IMG/VR virus record: IMGVR_UViG_3300025030_000156
Span: 1 to 49,191 of that record
Direction: 5' to 3' (one strand)
DNA length: 49,191 bases
Origin: a virus
Under the pieces are notes generated by a model. That model ran no database searches, was not told where the DNA came from, and saw only the letters and a program-made list of their open reading frames with translations. Within the stretch, counting starts at the first letter, position 1; every line of letters starts with the position of its first letter. Shown piece after piece: positions 5,715 to 14,796 of this stretch. The position numbers and the translations under genes are program-made.

Positions 5715-6154
5715 AAATTTTAGGAATCTTTTTGCTGGCTCTGTTGACGATCTTCGCCGTCGCGTGTTTTCTTGACGACGATCCCACCAAGCCCGATCCG
5801 TTGCCCGTCAAAGACAATTTTTATGATGCTGAACTGGTCGCTGATGGGGTATTGGGCTGGGAGACAATGGTCGAATACCCGGGCATGTATGTCGGCTATT
5901 ATGGGGATTATGTTGTTGGCACACAAGATCATTATGTTCGTTGGGCGTCCGAATATGACATTACCGAGCGTGTAGATGGACAAGATAAGCCAGTGATCGT
6001 GCAGACACGTTTCACCGTAAGGGATGCCACACAAAAGCCAATATTTGTTTTTTGGATTGATAAGGATAAAACCACCCGTGAGGGTAGTACGTGGACTGGT
6101 AAGGGGTGGAAGAAACAGGGTGGACGTTATTTCGTCCAACTGGACTGCCGGTAA
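5711..6154 (+). CDS. Putative lipoprotein
   Basis: 147 residues. Residues 1-19 form a signal sequence ending in AVAC followed by FLDDD, a near-standard lipobox with acidic residues after the cysteine. The mature part is aromatic and beta-rich (MYVGYYGDYVVG, FVFWIDKD). The GTG start overlaps the SSB-like stop (GTGA) and follows GGAGGT. Phage lipoproteins can act in superinfection exclusion or as outer spanins; neither is shown here. It is next to a membrane protein gene, so a membrane-linked role is likely. Confidence 0.65.
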   Translation: MKILGIFLLALLTIFAVACFLDDDPTKPDPLPVKDNFYDAELVADGVLGWETMVEYPGMYVGYYGDYVVGTQDHYVRWASEYDITERVDGQDKPVIVQTRFTVRDATQKPIFVFWIDKDKTTREGSTWTGKGWKKQGGRYFVQLDCR

Positions 6155-6164
6155 GGAGGACATC

Positions 6165-6482
6165 ATGGAAAATTGGCTGGACTACATTGTTATCGCCGCG
6201 GCCCACATGGGCGCCTTGGGTGTTTTCGTCCAAAAGATCAAGCTCTTCTTTGAACTGCCTTGGGTGGTGTTCATCCTCAAGGCTGTGAAGCTCGGGTTCC
6301 TTGTGCCGTTCATCCCCATCATCATCAACGTCTGCGCTGGCATTCTCTCCGGCATTGCCCTGTACGGCGGCGACGGTTTAAGTGTGCGCGACGTTGGCCT
6401 CATCATCCTGGCCATCGTGGGCGCTGACGCCGGCCACAAGGCCGGCTGGCGGCCCTTGGTCGCCAAGCCCAACGGAGCCTAA
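6165..6482 (+). CDS. Small integral membrane protein, possible holin
   Basis: 105 residues, start ATG at 6165 after AAGGAGGACATC; an upstream in-frame ATG at 6024 lies inside the previous gene and is not used. Three hydrophobic segments are visible (about 6-22, 31-58 and 70-86), ending in HKAGWRPLVAKPNGA. Size and topology fit a class I holin, the membrane protein that triggers lysis, but the endolysin lies 31 kb away on the other strand, so this could equally be another phage membrane protein. Confidence 0.55.
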   Translation: MENWLDYIVIAAAHMGALGVFVQKIKLFFELPWVVFILKAVKLGFLVPFIPIIINVCAGILSGIALYGGDGLSVRDVGLIILAIVGADAGHKAGWRPLVAKPNGA

Positions 6483-6484
6483 GA

Positions 6485-6856
6485 ATGTTCAACGGGAAAT
6501 ATGTCCGTCTCGCTACAGGCGTCAACGCCGCGGCTGGTGTAACGGTCAGTTTTGCCGTTGACACCGCCGAAGTGCTGGGGTTGTACGTCTACTGTACACA
6601 CGGTGGAGCGGTAACACAGACCCTCACCTACACCGAGGACACTCATCTCCCCGACAATTCTTGGCGCAAGGGACCGGTTCAGACCTTGGCAGCGGCAGGA
6701 TCCACACTGACTTCCGCCGCCAGTGCAACCGTGTGGTCCCACCGCTACCCGTTGCAAGTCGTGGCGTGCAACCGGCTCAGTGTGACATTCCTGCCCTCCG
6801 GGGCCACCACGGCCTACGAGTTGGGCTACTTCACGGGGGCGCAACGTGAGCAATAG
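6485..6856 (+). CDS. Hypothetical beta-rich protein, probable virion component
   Basis: 123 residues, Ala/Thr/Val-rich with alternating strand pattern (GVTVSFAVDTAEVLGLYVYCTHGG), no signal peptide. It precedes two fibre-like genes and overlaps the next one by 11 nt. It may be a head decoration or appendage base protein. No family is recognised. Confidence 0.6.
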   Translation: MFNGKYVRLATGVNAAAGVTVSFAVDTAEVLGLYVYCTHGGAVTQTLTYTEDTHLPDNSWRKGPVQTLAAAGSTLTSAASATVWSHRYPLQVVACNRLSVTFLPSGATTAYELGYFTGAQREQ

Positions 6857-7634
6857 CTTTATCCCCGCGTGGCTACCCGTAGGTCTGATTGACGGCGGGT
6901 CCTACACCTATCCCTCCGGCGTTTCCCTCTTGGGTCCGAACACCATCCAGCTCGCGGGCGGCACTGCCGCCGCGCCATCATTGCGCTTTACCGGGGCCTC
7001 AGCCAACACCGGGTTTTATCTCTATGCGGATGATTCTATTGGAGTGTCCGTGAATGGCGTATATTCTACGAAGTTCGATTCTACTGGCATTATCACTACG
7101 TCCAATCTGGCGCTGACGGGTGCAAGCGGTGGCATCATAAACGCCACCCTTGGATCCCTGTACTTTCAAAATGGTGGGCAGACATTCGGTAACGTGATTA
7201 CGACAGGATTCAATACAGGGTATGCCTACAACATAAATATTGGCTATGGTGATTTGTACAAGATCGGATGGGTGCAGCAGGTCGTAGATTCTCCGAGCGG
7301 GGCGGCCTTTGCGGACACAGCCATAGACCTCCCAAACAACAGCATGATTGAAGCCGTTCTGTGCAGAATCAATACAGTGATTCCAGGCGGCAAGGTTTTA
7401 CAGGACGTAGGGACCCCTGCCGCCACCCAACGGTTTTATTCTGGCGGAGCATCAGGTGCGCAGGGTACGCAAATTTACGGCATGGCGCATTTAGACCCTG
7501 CCGCCCTTTCCCCTGGTCCAGTACAGGCGGCTACAGCCAAAGTGCGGCTGACGTTTGACGGCGACCCCGGAGCGACTACAGGGAAAATTCGCGTCCTCGT
7601 TTACTACCGTCGGTTTACGGCACCAACGAGCTAA
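6846..7634 (+). CDS. Tail-fibre-like appendage protein
   Basis: 262 residues starting at GTG 6846. Contains the sequence style of trimeric phage fibres: APSLRFTGASANTGFYLYADDSIGVSVNG followed by short beta repeats (TSNLALTGASGG, GSLYFQNGG), as seen in many host-recognition fibres. The C-terminal 120 residues form a different, beta-rich domain that may be the tip. It probably binds the host surface. The family is inferred from pattern only. Confidence 0.65.
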   Translation: MSNSFIPAWLPVGLIDGGSYTYPSGVSLLGPNTIQLAGGTAAAPSLRFTGASANTGFYLYADDSIGVSVNGVYSTKFDSTGIITTSNLALTGASGGIINATLGSLYFQNGGQTFGNVITTGFNTGYAYNINIGYGDLYKIGWVQQVVDSPSGAAFADTAIDLPNNSMIEAVLCRINTVIPGGKVLQDVGTPAATQRFYSGGASGAQGTQIYGMAHLDPAALSPGPVQAATAKVRLTFDGDPGATTGKIRVLVYYRRFTAPTS

Positions 7635-7726
7635 TGGCAACAACCCGGTACTCTGTGCATAGCCATGGTTCCACCTCCGAGGCCATCAGCCGGCAGCCGG
7701 TAGTTGCCGCAGCACAAACGGCCTAA
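7634..7726 (+). CDS. Possible 30-residue protein between the fibre genes
   Basis: ATG at 7634 overlaps the stop of the fibre gene (TAATG) and runs for 30 codons to a TAA just before the Shine-Dalgarno of the next fibre gene. The TAATG coupling is the pattern used elsewhere in this operon. The product (MATTRYSVHSHGSTSEAI start) is unrecognised. It might be only a coupling leader. Confidence 0.4.
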   Translation: MATTRYSVHSHGSTSEAISRQPVVAAAQTA

Positions 7727-7735
7727 GGAGGGTTT

Positions 7736-10174
7736 ATGTCATTCTACAAATCGCGGATTCGATCGTACCTGCTGTACCAGGCGGGGCAGGTGTCCCCGAC
7801 CTTCGCGTCGCTGCACTTGCAGTCCTCGTTGACGGTGGATGTCAACGCCACCATCGTCGGGGATGTGTCTGCCGCCAACGTCGTGGCCTCCGTCGGCATG
7901 AGTATGGCGTCGCTCACCACAACCGGCGCCGCGACCATCGGCACCACGCTGGACGTGACCGGGGCGGCCACTGTAGGCACCACGCTTGGAGTTACAGGAG
8001 ACGCCACACTAAGTGCTAACGCCAGTGTGGGCGGCCTTCTCAGTCTTGCGTCCGGTGCCGCTGGGGGGCTCAAGGTCGGAGCTGATACATATTTCACTCG
8101 GGGCGCTGCCGGTGCGCTGCATGTTGGAGCCAGCGCTGGTGGATACGACGGGAAGTTGAAGTGTAAGGAATATGAAGCAAACACGTTGGATGCTGGAACA
8201 AACGATGTTGTCAGGCCCATCATGAGCGTCCACACCACGACCGGATTGGCCGCGGCAGGCTTTGGGACTGGCTACAGTTTCTTCGCGGAGAATGCAAGCG
8301 GGACTGAATCTGAAATTGCGAGAATAGACGCAATATACACAGATACGGTCGTCGCAACCATGGGCGCAGACATTGTTTTTTATCCCGTGTCTTCCGTTAC
8401 TGGTGTCGCCTCTTTTGCGGAACGCCTTAGATTGACAAATCTTGGCGTTTTGAAAAGCTATTACAATTCAACGAATGCCAACAGTGCCGAGGAAATTCTT
8501 GTCCATCAACGGAATACAACCGGAGCGGCTGTAGTCGGAATAGGCATAGATGAAGTGTTCAAGGTGGAAAACGCCGCAGGGAACGCAGCGACTACGGCTA
8601 CTTGGCGGTACACGCTGACGGATGTGACTAATGGCGCTGAGTACGGCAAAGTTGAACTGTACGTTCCAATAAATAATTCGCAGGTTTGTATTGCTTCCTT
8701 CGACGCCAAGAACGACCCCAAGTGGAGCTTCTATGGAGGCATCAACCAGATCAGCGTCACGGACCTATTGATCTCAGACAAAACCGCCACGTTCAACGAC
8801 GGCGGTTTGGCCGGTTCCGGCGGAGGGTGTGGCATTCTGATCGAGGAGAACGCTGCCATCACCGCCTACTGGAAGCAGAACGCGGGCCGCACGGGTTGGG
8901 AACTCACGAGTTCCGCCGCGCCGACGCGCATCCTCAGCATCATCACCCCCACCGCCGCCTCGGAGTCCCTGACGATGAGCGGATCGCTCGACGTGGAGCT
9001 GGATAGCGTCATCAACCAGGATCTCTCGTCTGATTCCGCAACCGCCGCCTTCGCGGCCCTCAACGTCTCCGCTGCCGGCGGGTTGCTCCTCGGCACTGCG
9101 TCTTCTGCCGCCGGCCTCCTGAAGATCGCCAACGCCGCCAACGCCTTCCTTATCAACGTCACCGGCACTGCTACGGCGGCAGACAAGAACATTGCCTTCC
9201 CGGATGCCTCCGGCACGGTTGCGGTCTCCGCCTCCGGGGCTATGAACCTCAGCGCCGCGGGCGACATCACGGCGGACGATGCCGTGGCCGACGGGGCCAC
9301 CAAGGGCGTCGCGGCCTTCAACGCCACCAACTTCAGCGCCGCCGTTGGCGTGGTCAACACAATCCAGGGCATCAGCGCTGCCGCAACGCCGGAGTACGCG
9401 GGCCTCACCCTCACGGGTGCCCAGACCGGCACCACGGCGACCTTCTCGGGCGCCGTCCAGGGCCTCGTGCAGACTCAACTCGACATCATCAACGCCACCG
9501 CCGACACCGGTGCCCTAATCGTAGAGGATTGCGAAGCCGGCGACGCCGCGGCTTGGACCGAATCCCACGACACTTTTTGGGACATCGCCGACGATGCCGT
9601 GACCTACAAGGTCGGCACCGGGTCACTTAAGTTCACTTGCAGTGGGACAGCCGCCGACAACGATGTCTGCTACCTCCCGACGGCTTCCTTCGTCTGGACC
9701 GACATTGACCGTGTGGGGTTCTGGATTCGCCCGAGCATCGCTCTCGATGGTGGCGACATCCTTCTGTACTGCTACGATGGCGCCGGCGGGACCACCACCA
9801 ACGAACTGAGCCTCGGCGCCCTGGTGGCCAACACCTGGGTGTATCTCTCCATGGACATCTCGGGTTTTGTGAAGGGTGACATTGACCGCGTTGGATTCAG
9901 CCTATCGGCCGCCGGAGCCGCCAAGGCGTTCTACGTCAACGTGGACAACATCGCGGCCTGGGACGAGACCTACACCACGGCGCTTACTCAGGTCCCCCTG
10001 CTCGGCGGGTGGCGCGGCACATGGCAGTTTGGGGATCTCGCTGCGGACAACCACACTTCAGTCGCGGTTGCCGAGAACACCGACTTCATCCAGGATTACT
10101 CGGCGACCAAGAAATTCGTCCCCCTCACCGACTACAGCGGCAAGGTGCTGTTCCTCAACTACTGCTATGACTAA
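7736..10174 (+). CDS. Long tail-fibre or head-fibre protein with repeats
   Basis: 812 residues. Residues about 20-110 contain repeated units (GAATIGTTLDVTGAATVGTT, LGVTGDATLSAN), typical of phage beta-helical shaft repeats; further repeats occur near 420-600. The last about 150 residues (from IVEDCEAGDAAAW) read as a lectin or carbohydrate-binding-type jelly roll: a Trp-rich sandwich with DIDRVGFWIRPS and later DIDRVGFSLSAAG, a repeated strand motif. It would reach the host surface glycan. It begins after AAGGAGGGTTT. Both fibre genes lie upstream of the terminase, an unusual placement. Confidence 0.7.
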   Translation: MSFYKSRIRSYLLYQAGQVSPTFASLHLQSSLTVDVNATIVGDVSAANVVASVGMSMASLTTTGAATIGTTLDVTGAATVGTTLGVTGDATLSANASVGGLLSLASGAAGGLKVGADTYFTRGAAGALHVGASAGGYDGKLKCKEYEANTLDAGTNDVVRPIMSVHTTTGLAAAGFGTGYSFFAENASGTESEIARIDAIYTDTVVATMGADIVFYPVSSVTGVASFAERLRLTNLGVLKSYYNSTNANSAEEILVHQRNTTGAAVVGIGIDEVFKVENAAGNAATTATWRYTLTDVTNGAEYGKVELYVPINNSQVCIASFDAKNDPKWSFYGGINQISVTDLLISDKTATFNDGGLAGSGGGCGILIEENAAITAYWKQNAGRTGWELTSSAAPTRILSIITPTAASESLTMSGSLDVELDSVINQDLSSDSATAAFAALNVSAAGGLLLGTASSAAGLLKIANAANAFLINVTGTATAADKNIAFPDASGTVAVSASGAMNLSAAGDITADDAVADGATKGVAAFNATNFSAAVGVVNTIQGISAAATPEYAGLTLTGAQTGTTATFSGAVQGLVQTQLDIINATADTGALIVEDCEAGDAAAWTESHDTFWDIADDAVTYKVGTGSLKFTCSGTAADNDVCYLPTASFVWTDIDRVGFWIRPSIALDGGDILLYCYDGAGGTTTNELSLGALVANTWVYLSMDISGFVKGDIDRVGFSLSAAGAAKAFYVNVDNIAAWDETYTTALTQVPLLGGWRGTWQFGDLAADNHTSVAVAENTDFIQDYSATKKFVPLTDYSGKVLFLNYCYD

Positions 10175-10325
10175 AAAGACCATTGATATCAAGCCCTCGG
10201 GCAAGAAGCCCGGCCGAGTTTTCAAGAACCTCAGGGAGGCGCACATCGCCGCGCTTGCGACCAAACCCGGCCGCACAGAGAAAGAAGAGTGGGTACTCGC
10301 TGAGTTGCGCAAGAGAACAAAATAA
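10167..10325 (+). CDS. Small basic protein
   Basis: 52 residues, lysine and arginine rich (MTKKTIDIKPSGKKPGRVFK, ending AELRKRTK). The ATG overlaps the fibre stop by 8 nt. The basic N-terminus and helical C-terminus suggest a nucleic acid- or capsid-binding role, but nothing specific can be claimed. Confidence 0.65.
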   Translation: MTKKTIDIKPSGKKPGRVFKNLREAHIAALATKPGRTEKEEWVLAELRKRTK

Positions 10326-10343
10326 CCCAAAGGAGATAAGACC

Positions 10344-10634
10344 ATGACCGACAAAAACCTGACACCCGAAACCCCCGAAGCCGACATCCTTGCGATGCCG
10401 GCCAAGGACGCTCCCCCCGCCGCAGACACCACAGCGGAGATGGAGCAGGCATCCAAGATGTTATTGGAACTGGAACAGAAGGTACTCCAGCAGTACCAAG
10501 AGGAACTCAACGCCCTCAACGCGAAGCACAACGTCGTCCTGCACCCGGTCTTCATGGGCGACGTGAACCATGACGGCGAGTACCAGTTCAAGAAGTTCAT
10601 CAAGGCCGTCTGGGGAGGGCCGAAACGTGCCTAA
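10344..10634 (+). CDS. Hypothetical 96-residue protein
   Basis: Disordered acidic N-terminus (to about 30), then a heptad-like helix (MEQASKMLLELEQKVLQQYQEELNALN), then HPVFMGDVNHDGEYQFKKF. The DVNHDGEYQF loop resembles the start of an EF-hand or dockerin calcium loop but lacks the acidic twelfth position. Preceded by AAAGGAGATAAGACC. It lies before the gene next to the large terminase, where small terminase subunits often sit; a coiled-coil with a short helical domain would be compatible, but there is no direct evidence. Confidence 0.6.
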   Translation: MTDKNLTPETPEADILAMPAKDAPPAADTTAEMEQASKMLLELEQKVLQQYQEELNALNAKHNVVLHPVFMGDVNHDGEYQFKKFIKAVWGGPKRA

Positions 10635-11226
10635 ATCCGATGAATCCGAGCCCCAGCGCACCAGGCGCTATACGCGGCAAGAGAAGGCGGGACCGCCCAA
10701 GCGGCGGTCCCGCCGCGGATTCTCCATAGATCCGCCTCCCCGCAAGGTCGAACTCGACGAGGACTACCAGATCCGCGTCGGCATCTTCAAAGGGGATCGC
10801 TTCCACGAGGTGGACGTGACCGAGGCCAACCAGGATGGCTCCTGGCTGACGCTGGTCTGGAAGCGCAAGACCTTCATGAAGATTCAGAAAATCTTCCTCC
10901 AGCCCGAGGACAGCTATTACAAGATTCTGCCCATCAGCGAGGACGTCACCAGAGTCCCGGAGGGTGCGAGGATAGAGATGGCGCCCGGGCGGGTGCAACA
11001 GCCCATGCGGGCTCCCGCCGCGGCACTCCAGGGGGCGTCCGAAAACTACGACCCCTCGAAGTACAGGGAGCAAATGGCCCTGGATTTGGAAGATGCGGCG
11101 GTATCGCAAAAGGCCGACCTGAGATACCCGCGTACCCCAAGGGTGCCGCCTCCCGAAACCCTCATTCCAGTGATGCCGGCGACAGAGGCCATGCCAGACC
11201 TCCCGGATGTCGAGCAAGAACAATGA
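10627..11226 (+). CDS. Hypothetical protein upstream of large terminase
   Basis: 199 residues from GTG 10627, which overlaps the previous stop and follows GGAGGGCCGAAAC. N-terminus is very basic (about 1-40), then a beta-rich domain (YQIRVGIFKGDRFHEVDVTEANQDGSW), then a Pro/Ala-rich tail. Position directly before TerL (4-nt overlap) makes small terminase subunit or packaging cofactor possible, yet no helix-turn-helix is evident. Confidence 0.6.
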   Translation: MPKSDESEPQRTRRYTRQEKAGPPKRRSRRGFSIDPPPRKVELDEDYQIRVGIFKGDRFHEVDVTEANQDGSWLTLVWKRKTFMKIQKIFLQPEDSYYKILPISEDVTRVPEGARIEMAPGRVQQPMRAPAAALQGASENYDPSKYREQMALDLEDAAVSQKADLRYPRTPRVPPPETLIPVMPATEAMPDLPDVEQEQ

Positions 11227-12872
11227 GCGCCCTCCCGCAGGTTCAGGCCGCGCCCATCATTCTGAAGCACCAGTATCAGAAGGACAAGGCCTTTTATTTC
11301 AAGCCGACCGGAGAGAACTTTTTCGCGTTCTGTGTTGAAATCCTGAACATGCACTGGCTCAAGGAAAAACCAAACAAGGATATGGCGGACTTTTTGGCTT
11401 CGCCGGATTACTTGCCATGGCGCCTCATGGCTGTATGCCGGGACTCTGGGAAAAGCACGTTAAGCGTCAACGGCTTTCCGATATGGGACGTATGCCAGGG
11501 GATTCATGAAGGTGACAACGGCAGATGCCACTTGTTTGATAGCGCATCTATTGAGTTGGTGGCATTGCACCTGGAAGCAGTACAAAACCAATTACGATAT
11601 AATGAAAGACTCATAGAAATGTTCGGTGCGTTTTACAACCGTGAGGCCTGGACATTCAAGCGCTGTGTCGTGCTCCAACAGTGGGACCACAAGAACAAGA
11701 CTCGCCGGGAAGGCACATTCATGATTCGCTCGACAATGAGCGAAATCACAGGCCTGCACTTTACGCGGATCGAAGCGGATGATTGGGTCACGAAAATGAA
11801 CACCCGCACAGACCTTGGCATCCAAAGGGGCATTCAGCACTATCAGGAAATTATTAGCGTTCTGGATAAGGACATCGGGCAGATGCGCATCACCTGCACC
11901 TTCAAGCATTGGGCCGACGCCTACCAGCACATCATAAAGAATGTCGCGCAGAAGTTTTCTTTCTTCATCAAGGCCGTTGGGGTTGAGTACGAGCGCGGCA
12001 AATGGAAGGACCTGTTTTTCCCGGAGAAATTTTCCGAGGAAAAAATCAACGACATCAAAGACTCACTTTCAAAAACAATCGGGGGAGACCAAGAATTCGC
12101 AACCGAGTATTTACTCCAGCCCGTTGCGGAATCCACTAAGACCTTCGCAGATGAACATTATCAGGAGGTTGAGAAGAAGGACCTCTTCCCCATTCGTTGG
12201 ACGTACATAGTCTATGATCCGGCAGGATCATCCGAGGACAAGTATAGTCGTTCTTGCGACTTCATCGGTGCCCTCGGCGTGGACCATTCGGGCAAGAATA
12301 TGGTGCTGACGGATGGCTACATGAAGCCGGCCATGCAGCCCGTTGATGTGTTGAACAGCATCGTATTTTTGTGGAAGATTCACAAAAGCAACTTGAGGGC
12401 CATCATCATTGAGGACGTAACATTCGGGAAGTTCATCTTAAAGATGTTGGATGATTATTGCCGCGAGCATAGCGTCTACATGCCGATTATAACGTCAAAG
12501 CCCGAGCGCAAGCACAACAAGATCGAGCAGCAAAAAATCCTGCAACCGCGTTGGATGGGCAAGGGTATGTGGTTTCTCAAGGAACTCCCGGAAGAAATCC
12601 GAGTCGAGGCCCGCGATGAATTCATGCACTACCCAAAGGCCTCTTATAATGATCTGCTTGATGGCATTGTAATGGTCGAACGCATGACGCGCTACATGCC
12701 CGACGAGATCGAAAAGGCCAAGGCGGAGACCAAGGCATATATCCAGGCCGCCAAGGATGGGATACTTCAGGTGAGCGCCGAAATGTTTTTCGACCAAAAG
12801 GACAAGCCCGAGGAAGACAAGCAGGACGACGACGAGATGACGGAGCAGGCGGATGTCGATCAGGTCTGGTAG
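11223..12872 (+). CDS. terL: Terminase large subunit
   Basis: 549 residues. Packaging motor ATPase plus endonuclease. An unusual Walker A, CRDSGKST, is at 72-79 with the lysine at 77; the Walker B-like RIEADDW has D186 and D187. The C-terminal RNase H-like nuclease shows YDPAGSS with D332, IIIEDVTFG with E397/D398, and NDLLDGIV with D477 and D480, fitting the metal ligands of TerL nucleases. It cuts concatemeric DNA and pumps it into the prohead through the portal encoded next. The start overlaps the previous stop by ATGA and the end overlaps the portal gene by 20 nt. Confidence 0.93.
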   Translation: MSALPQVQAAPIILKHQYQKDKAFYFKPTGENFFAFCVEILNMHWLKEKPNKDMADFLASPDYLPWRLMAVCRDSGKSTLSVNGFPIWDVCQGIHEGDNGRCHLFDSASIELVALHLEAVQNQLRYNERLIEMFGAFYNREAWTFKRCVVLQQWDHKNKTRREGTFMIRSTMSEITGLHFTRIEADDWVTKMNTRTDLGIQRGIQHYQEIISVLDKDIGQMRITCTFKHWADAYQHIIKNVAQKFSFFIKAVGVEYERGKWKDLFFPEKFSEEKINDIKDSLSKTIGGDQEFATEYLLQPVAESTKTFADEHYQEVEKKDLFPIRWTYIVYDPAGSSEDKYSRSCDFIGALGVDHSGKNMVLTDGYMKPAMQPVDVLNSIVFLWKIHKSNLRAIIIEDVTFGKFILKMLDDYCREHSVYMPIITSKPERKHNKIEQQKILQPRWMGKGMWFLKELPEEIRVEARDEFMHYPKASYNDLLDGIVMVERMTRYMPDEIEKAKAETKAYIQAAKDGILQVSAEMFFDQKDKPEEDKQDDDEMTEQADVDQVW

Positions 12873-14796
12873 CTACAGCCGCCACGCCAAGCAGTGGAAG
12901 ATCCGCCTCCAGGAGGCGAAATCCGCCATGGACTCCATGTCCGCGGGATGGTCGGAGAACGTGAAGCTCTACAACGGCAAGAAGAAGTTCAAGGGAAACG
13001 TGGCATACAAGTACTACATTCCGGCCGTGTACCAGAAACTCAAGATTCGTCGCGCCCAGGCCATTCCCGCCAGCCTTGATTTTGTGGCATCTGTGGTGGG
13101 CGAGAACGACCCCAACACCAATGCCCTCGTCACGGCCTTACTGAACTCGCAACTCCAGACCGAAGAGTTTATGGAGATCCTCAACAAGACCGACACCCAG
13201 ATATTTTGCAAGGGTTACGGTTGGATTCAGGCCGACATTGAGTACATCACCAACGAGGACGGCGAGGTCATTGTGGAACGCATCAAGCCGGTTTTCCACC
13301 GCACCGAGGACGTGCTCTACGACCCCAACGCAAGGCTCTTCAGCGACATTCACTGGATCGCCGCCGCCTATTGGATCACGGTCGAGGAGTTCCTTGCTGA
13401 CGATGGTTTGTTGGATGACGCAGTGTACAAGAAGAAGGACAAGATTCTGAAGGCACACAACATCAAGCGCACCGACGACGACGGCGTGGGTTGGATCGAG
13501 CCCGTGAACGTCGTCCCCACACACACCAAGCGGAGCCTGGGCAGTAAAGAGAACTCGGATGAGAATCTCTCCGCTGACCCGCGCTTCTATCGCTTAAAGA
13601 TTTGGGAAATATGGGATGCCGCGTTGCGGCAGAAAATCCACATGGAGGACATGACGCTTGCAATCTGCCTTGAAGAGGACTATCAGATCAAGAGCCAACA
13701 CTTCAAGTTTCCGATGGTCCCGCTCAGTTATACCGACGAGGATGACGAGGAACTGCCGCCGCACCCCGAGATCGATAACTGGATTGACTTCCAGAAGCAG
13801 AAAATCAGGCTCCGCCAGAACCAACTGGAGGACGCCACGAAGCGGGTGCGAGCCTTCTTGGCCCTCCCGGATGCTTTCAACAAGGAAGAACTGACCAAGG
13901 CTATTGCGGGGTCGCCGAAAAACCGCGTGGTATTCGCCAACGGCGAAGCCTTCGGCGCCATGGACACCAACCGGGACATCAGCCGCCTCATCATGCCCCT
14001 GCCGGAGAATTCAAGCCCACCGGATACCGAGTACATCTCCAGGGCCATTGACGCCGACTTCGACCAGACTTCCGGGATGGGGCCGGCTGGTCGCGGGGGT
14101 CTGCCTGTGGCTTCAAGCGCCACAGAAACCAATGCCATGATGGGCATGATGGGCGCCTCCGCGCAGAAGATCGGCATGAAGGTCATCAATGCCGCCAAGC
14201 GCTTCGCCGAAATGTCGCTCATCATGATGGCGGAACTCTTCGAGGAGGAGACCGTCGTCCAGATGTACGAAATCGGACGCCCGGCCGCGTGGTCCACGCT
14301 GAAGAAGCGCATCCTCAAGAAGGGTCGCTTTGCCGTGGAGGTCTACCCCGGGATCAAGGGCGTCATTGACCGCCAGAGCATGAGCATGGAGATCCTCAAT
14401 ACTATCAAGACGATCTTCCCCTTCGCGCAGGCCAACAACCTCGACCTGACGCCCATGGTGAAGCGCCTGATGTTCCTCCAGGGCATGAAGCCCTCGGAGA
14501 TTGAGTCCGTGTTTAGCGGCCGCACGGAACTCGCCAAGGCGGTCTTGACGGAGATCATGCAGTCCCTCCAGGACGGCAACGTGGATCAAAACGAGATGCA
14601 GGTCATCCTTGGCAAGGCGACGATGCTGGCTAAAGCCAACCTCGGGCCGGCGGACATCGCCGAATTGCAGGGCAAGTTCAAGGGCTCGGGCGGCCAGGCC
14701 CCCGGCCCGCAGTCGGCCGCGGGAGCCGGGTCTCAACGCACCGAGACGCCGGAACTCGCCCAACAGGACATGGGGCGTGGCCCCGGAGGCATGTGA
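12853..14796 (+). CDS. Portal protein
   Basis: 647 residues, a size typical of podovirus portals. It begins with a helical clip and wing region, contains VFHRTEDVLYDPNARLFSDIHW and the long acidic and basic stem-like helices (IDFQKQKIRLRQNQLEDATKRV), and ends with a Gly/Ser/Ala-rich tail. The gene follows TerL and precedes scaffold and capsid genes, the canonical order. The dodecameric portal forms the DNA entry vertex and the attachment site for the tail. The last 60 residues may be disordered. Confidence 0.88.
   Translation: MSIRSGSYSRHAKQWKIRLQEAKSAMDSMSAGWSENVKLYNGKKKFKGNVAYKYYIPAVYQKLKIRRAQAIPASLDFVASVVGENDPNTNALVTALLNSQLQTEEFMEILNKTDTQIFCKGYGWIQADIEYITNEDGEVIVERIKPVFHRTEDVLYDPNARLFSDIHWIAAAYWITVEEFLADDGLLDDAVYKKKDKILKAHNIKRTDDDGVGWIEPVNVVPTHTKRSLGSKENSDENLSADPRFYRLKIWEIWDAALRQKIHMEDMTLAICLEEDYQIKSQHFKFPMVPLSYTDEDDEELPPHPEIDNWIDFQKQKIRLRQNQLEDATKRVRAFLALPDAFNKEELTKAIAGSPKNRVVFANGEAFGAMDTNRDISRLIMPLPENSSPPDTEYISRAIDADFDQTSGMGPAGRGGLPVASSATETNAMMGMMGASAQKIGMKVINAAKRFAEMSLIMMAELFEEETVVQMYEIGRPAAWSTLKKRILKKGRFAVEVYPGIKGVIDRQSMSMEILNTIKTIFPFAQANNLDLTPMVKRLMFLQGMKPSEIESVFSGRTELAKAVLTEIMQSLQDGNVDQNEMQVILGKATMLAKANLGPADIAELQGKFKGSGGQAPGPQSAAGAGSQRTETPELAQQDMGRGPGGM

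Noticed and set aside
10530-10600. EF-hand calcium site in the 96-residue protein
   Set aside because: Only the first half of the loop fits; the twelfth position is Lys and no flanking helices of EF-hand type are visible.
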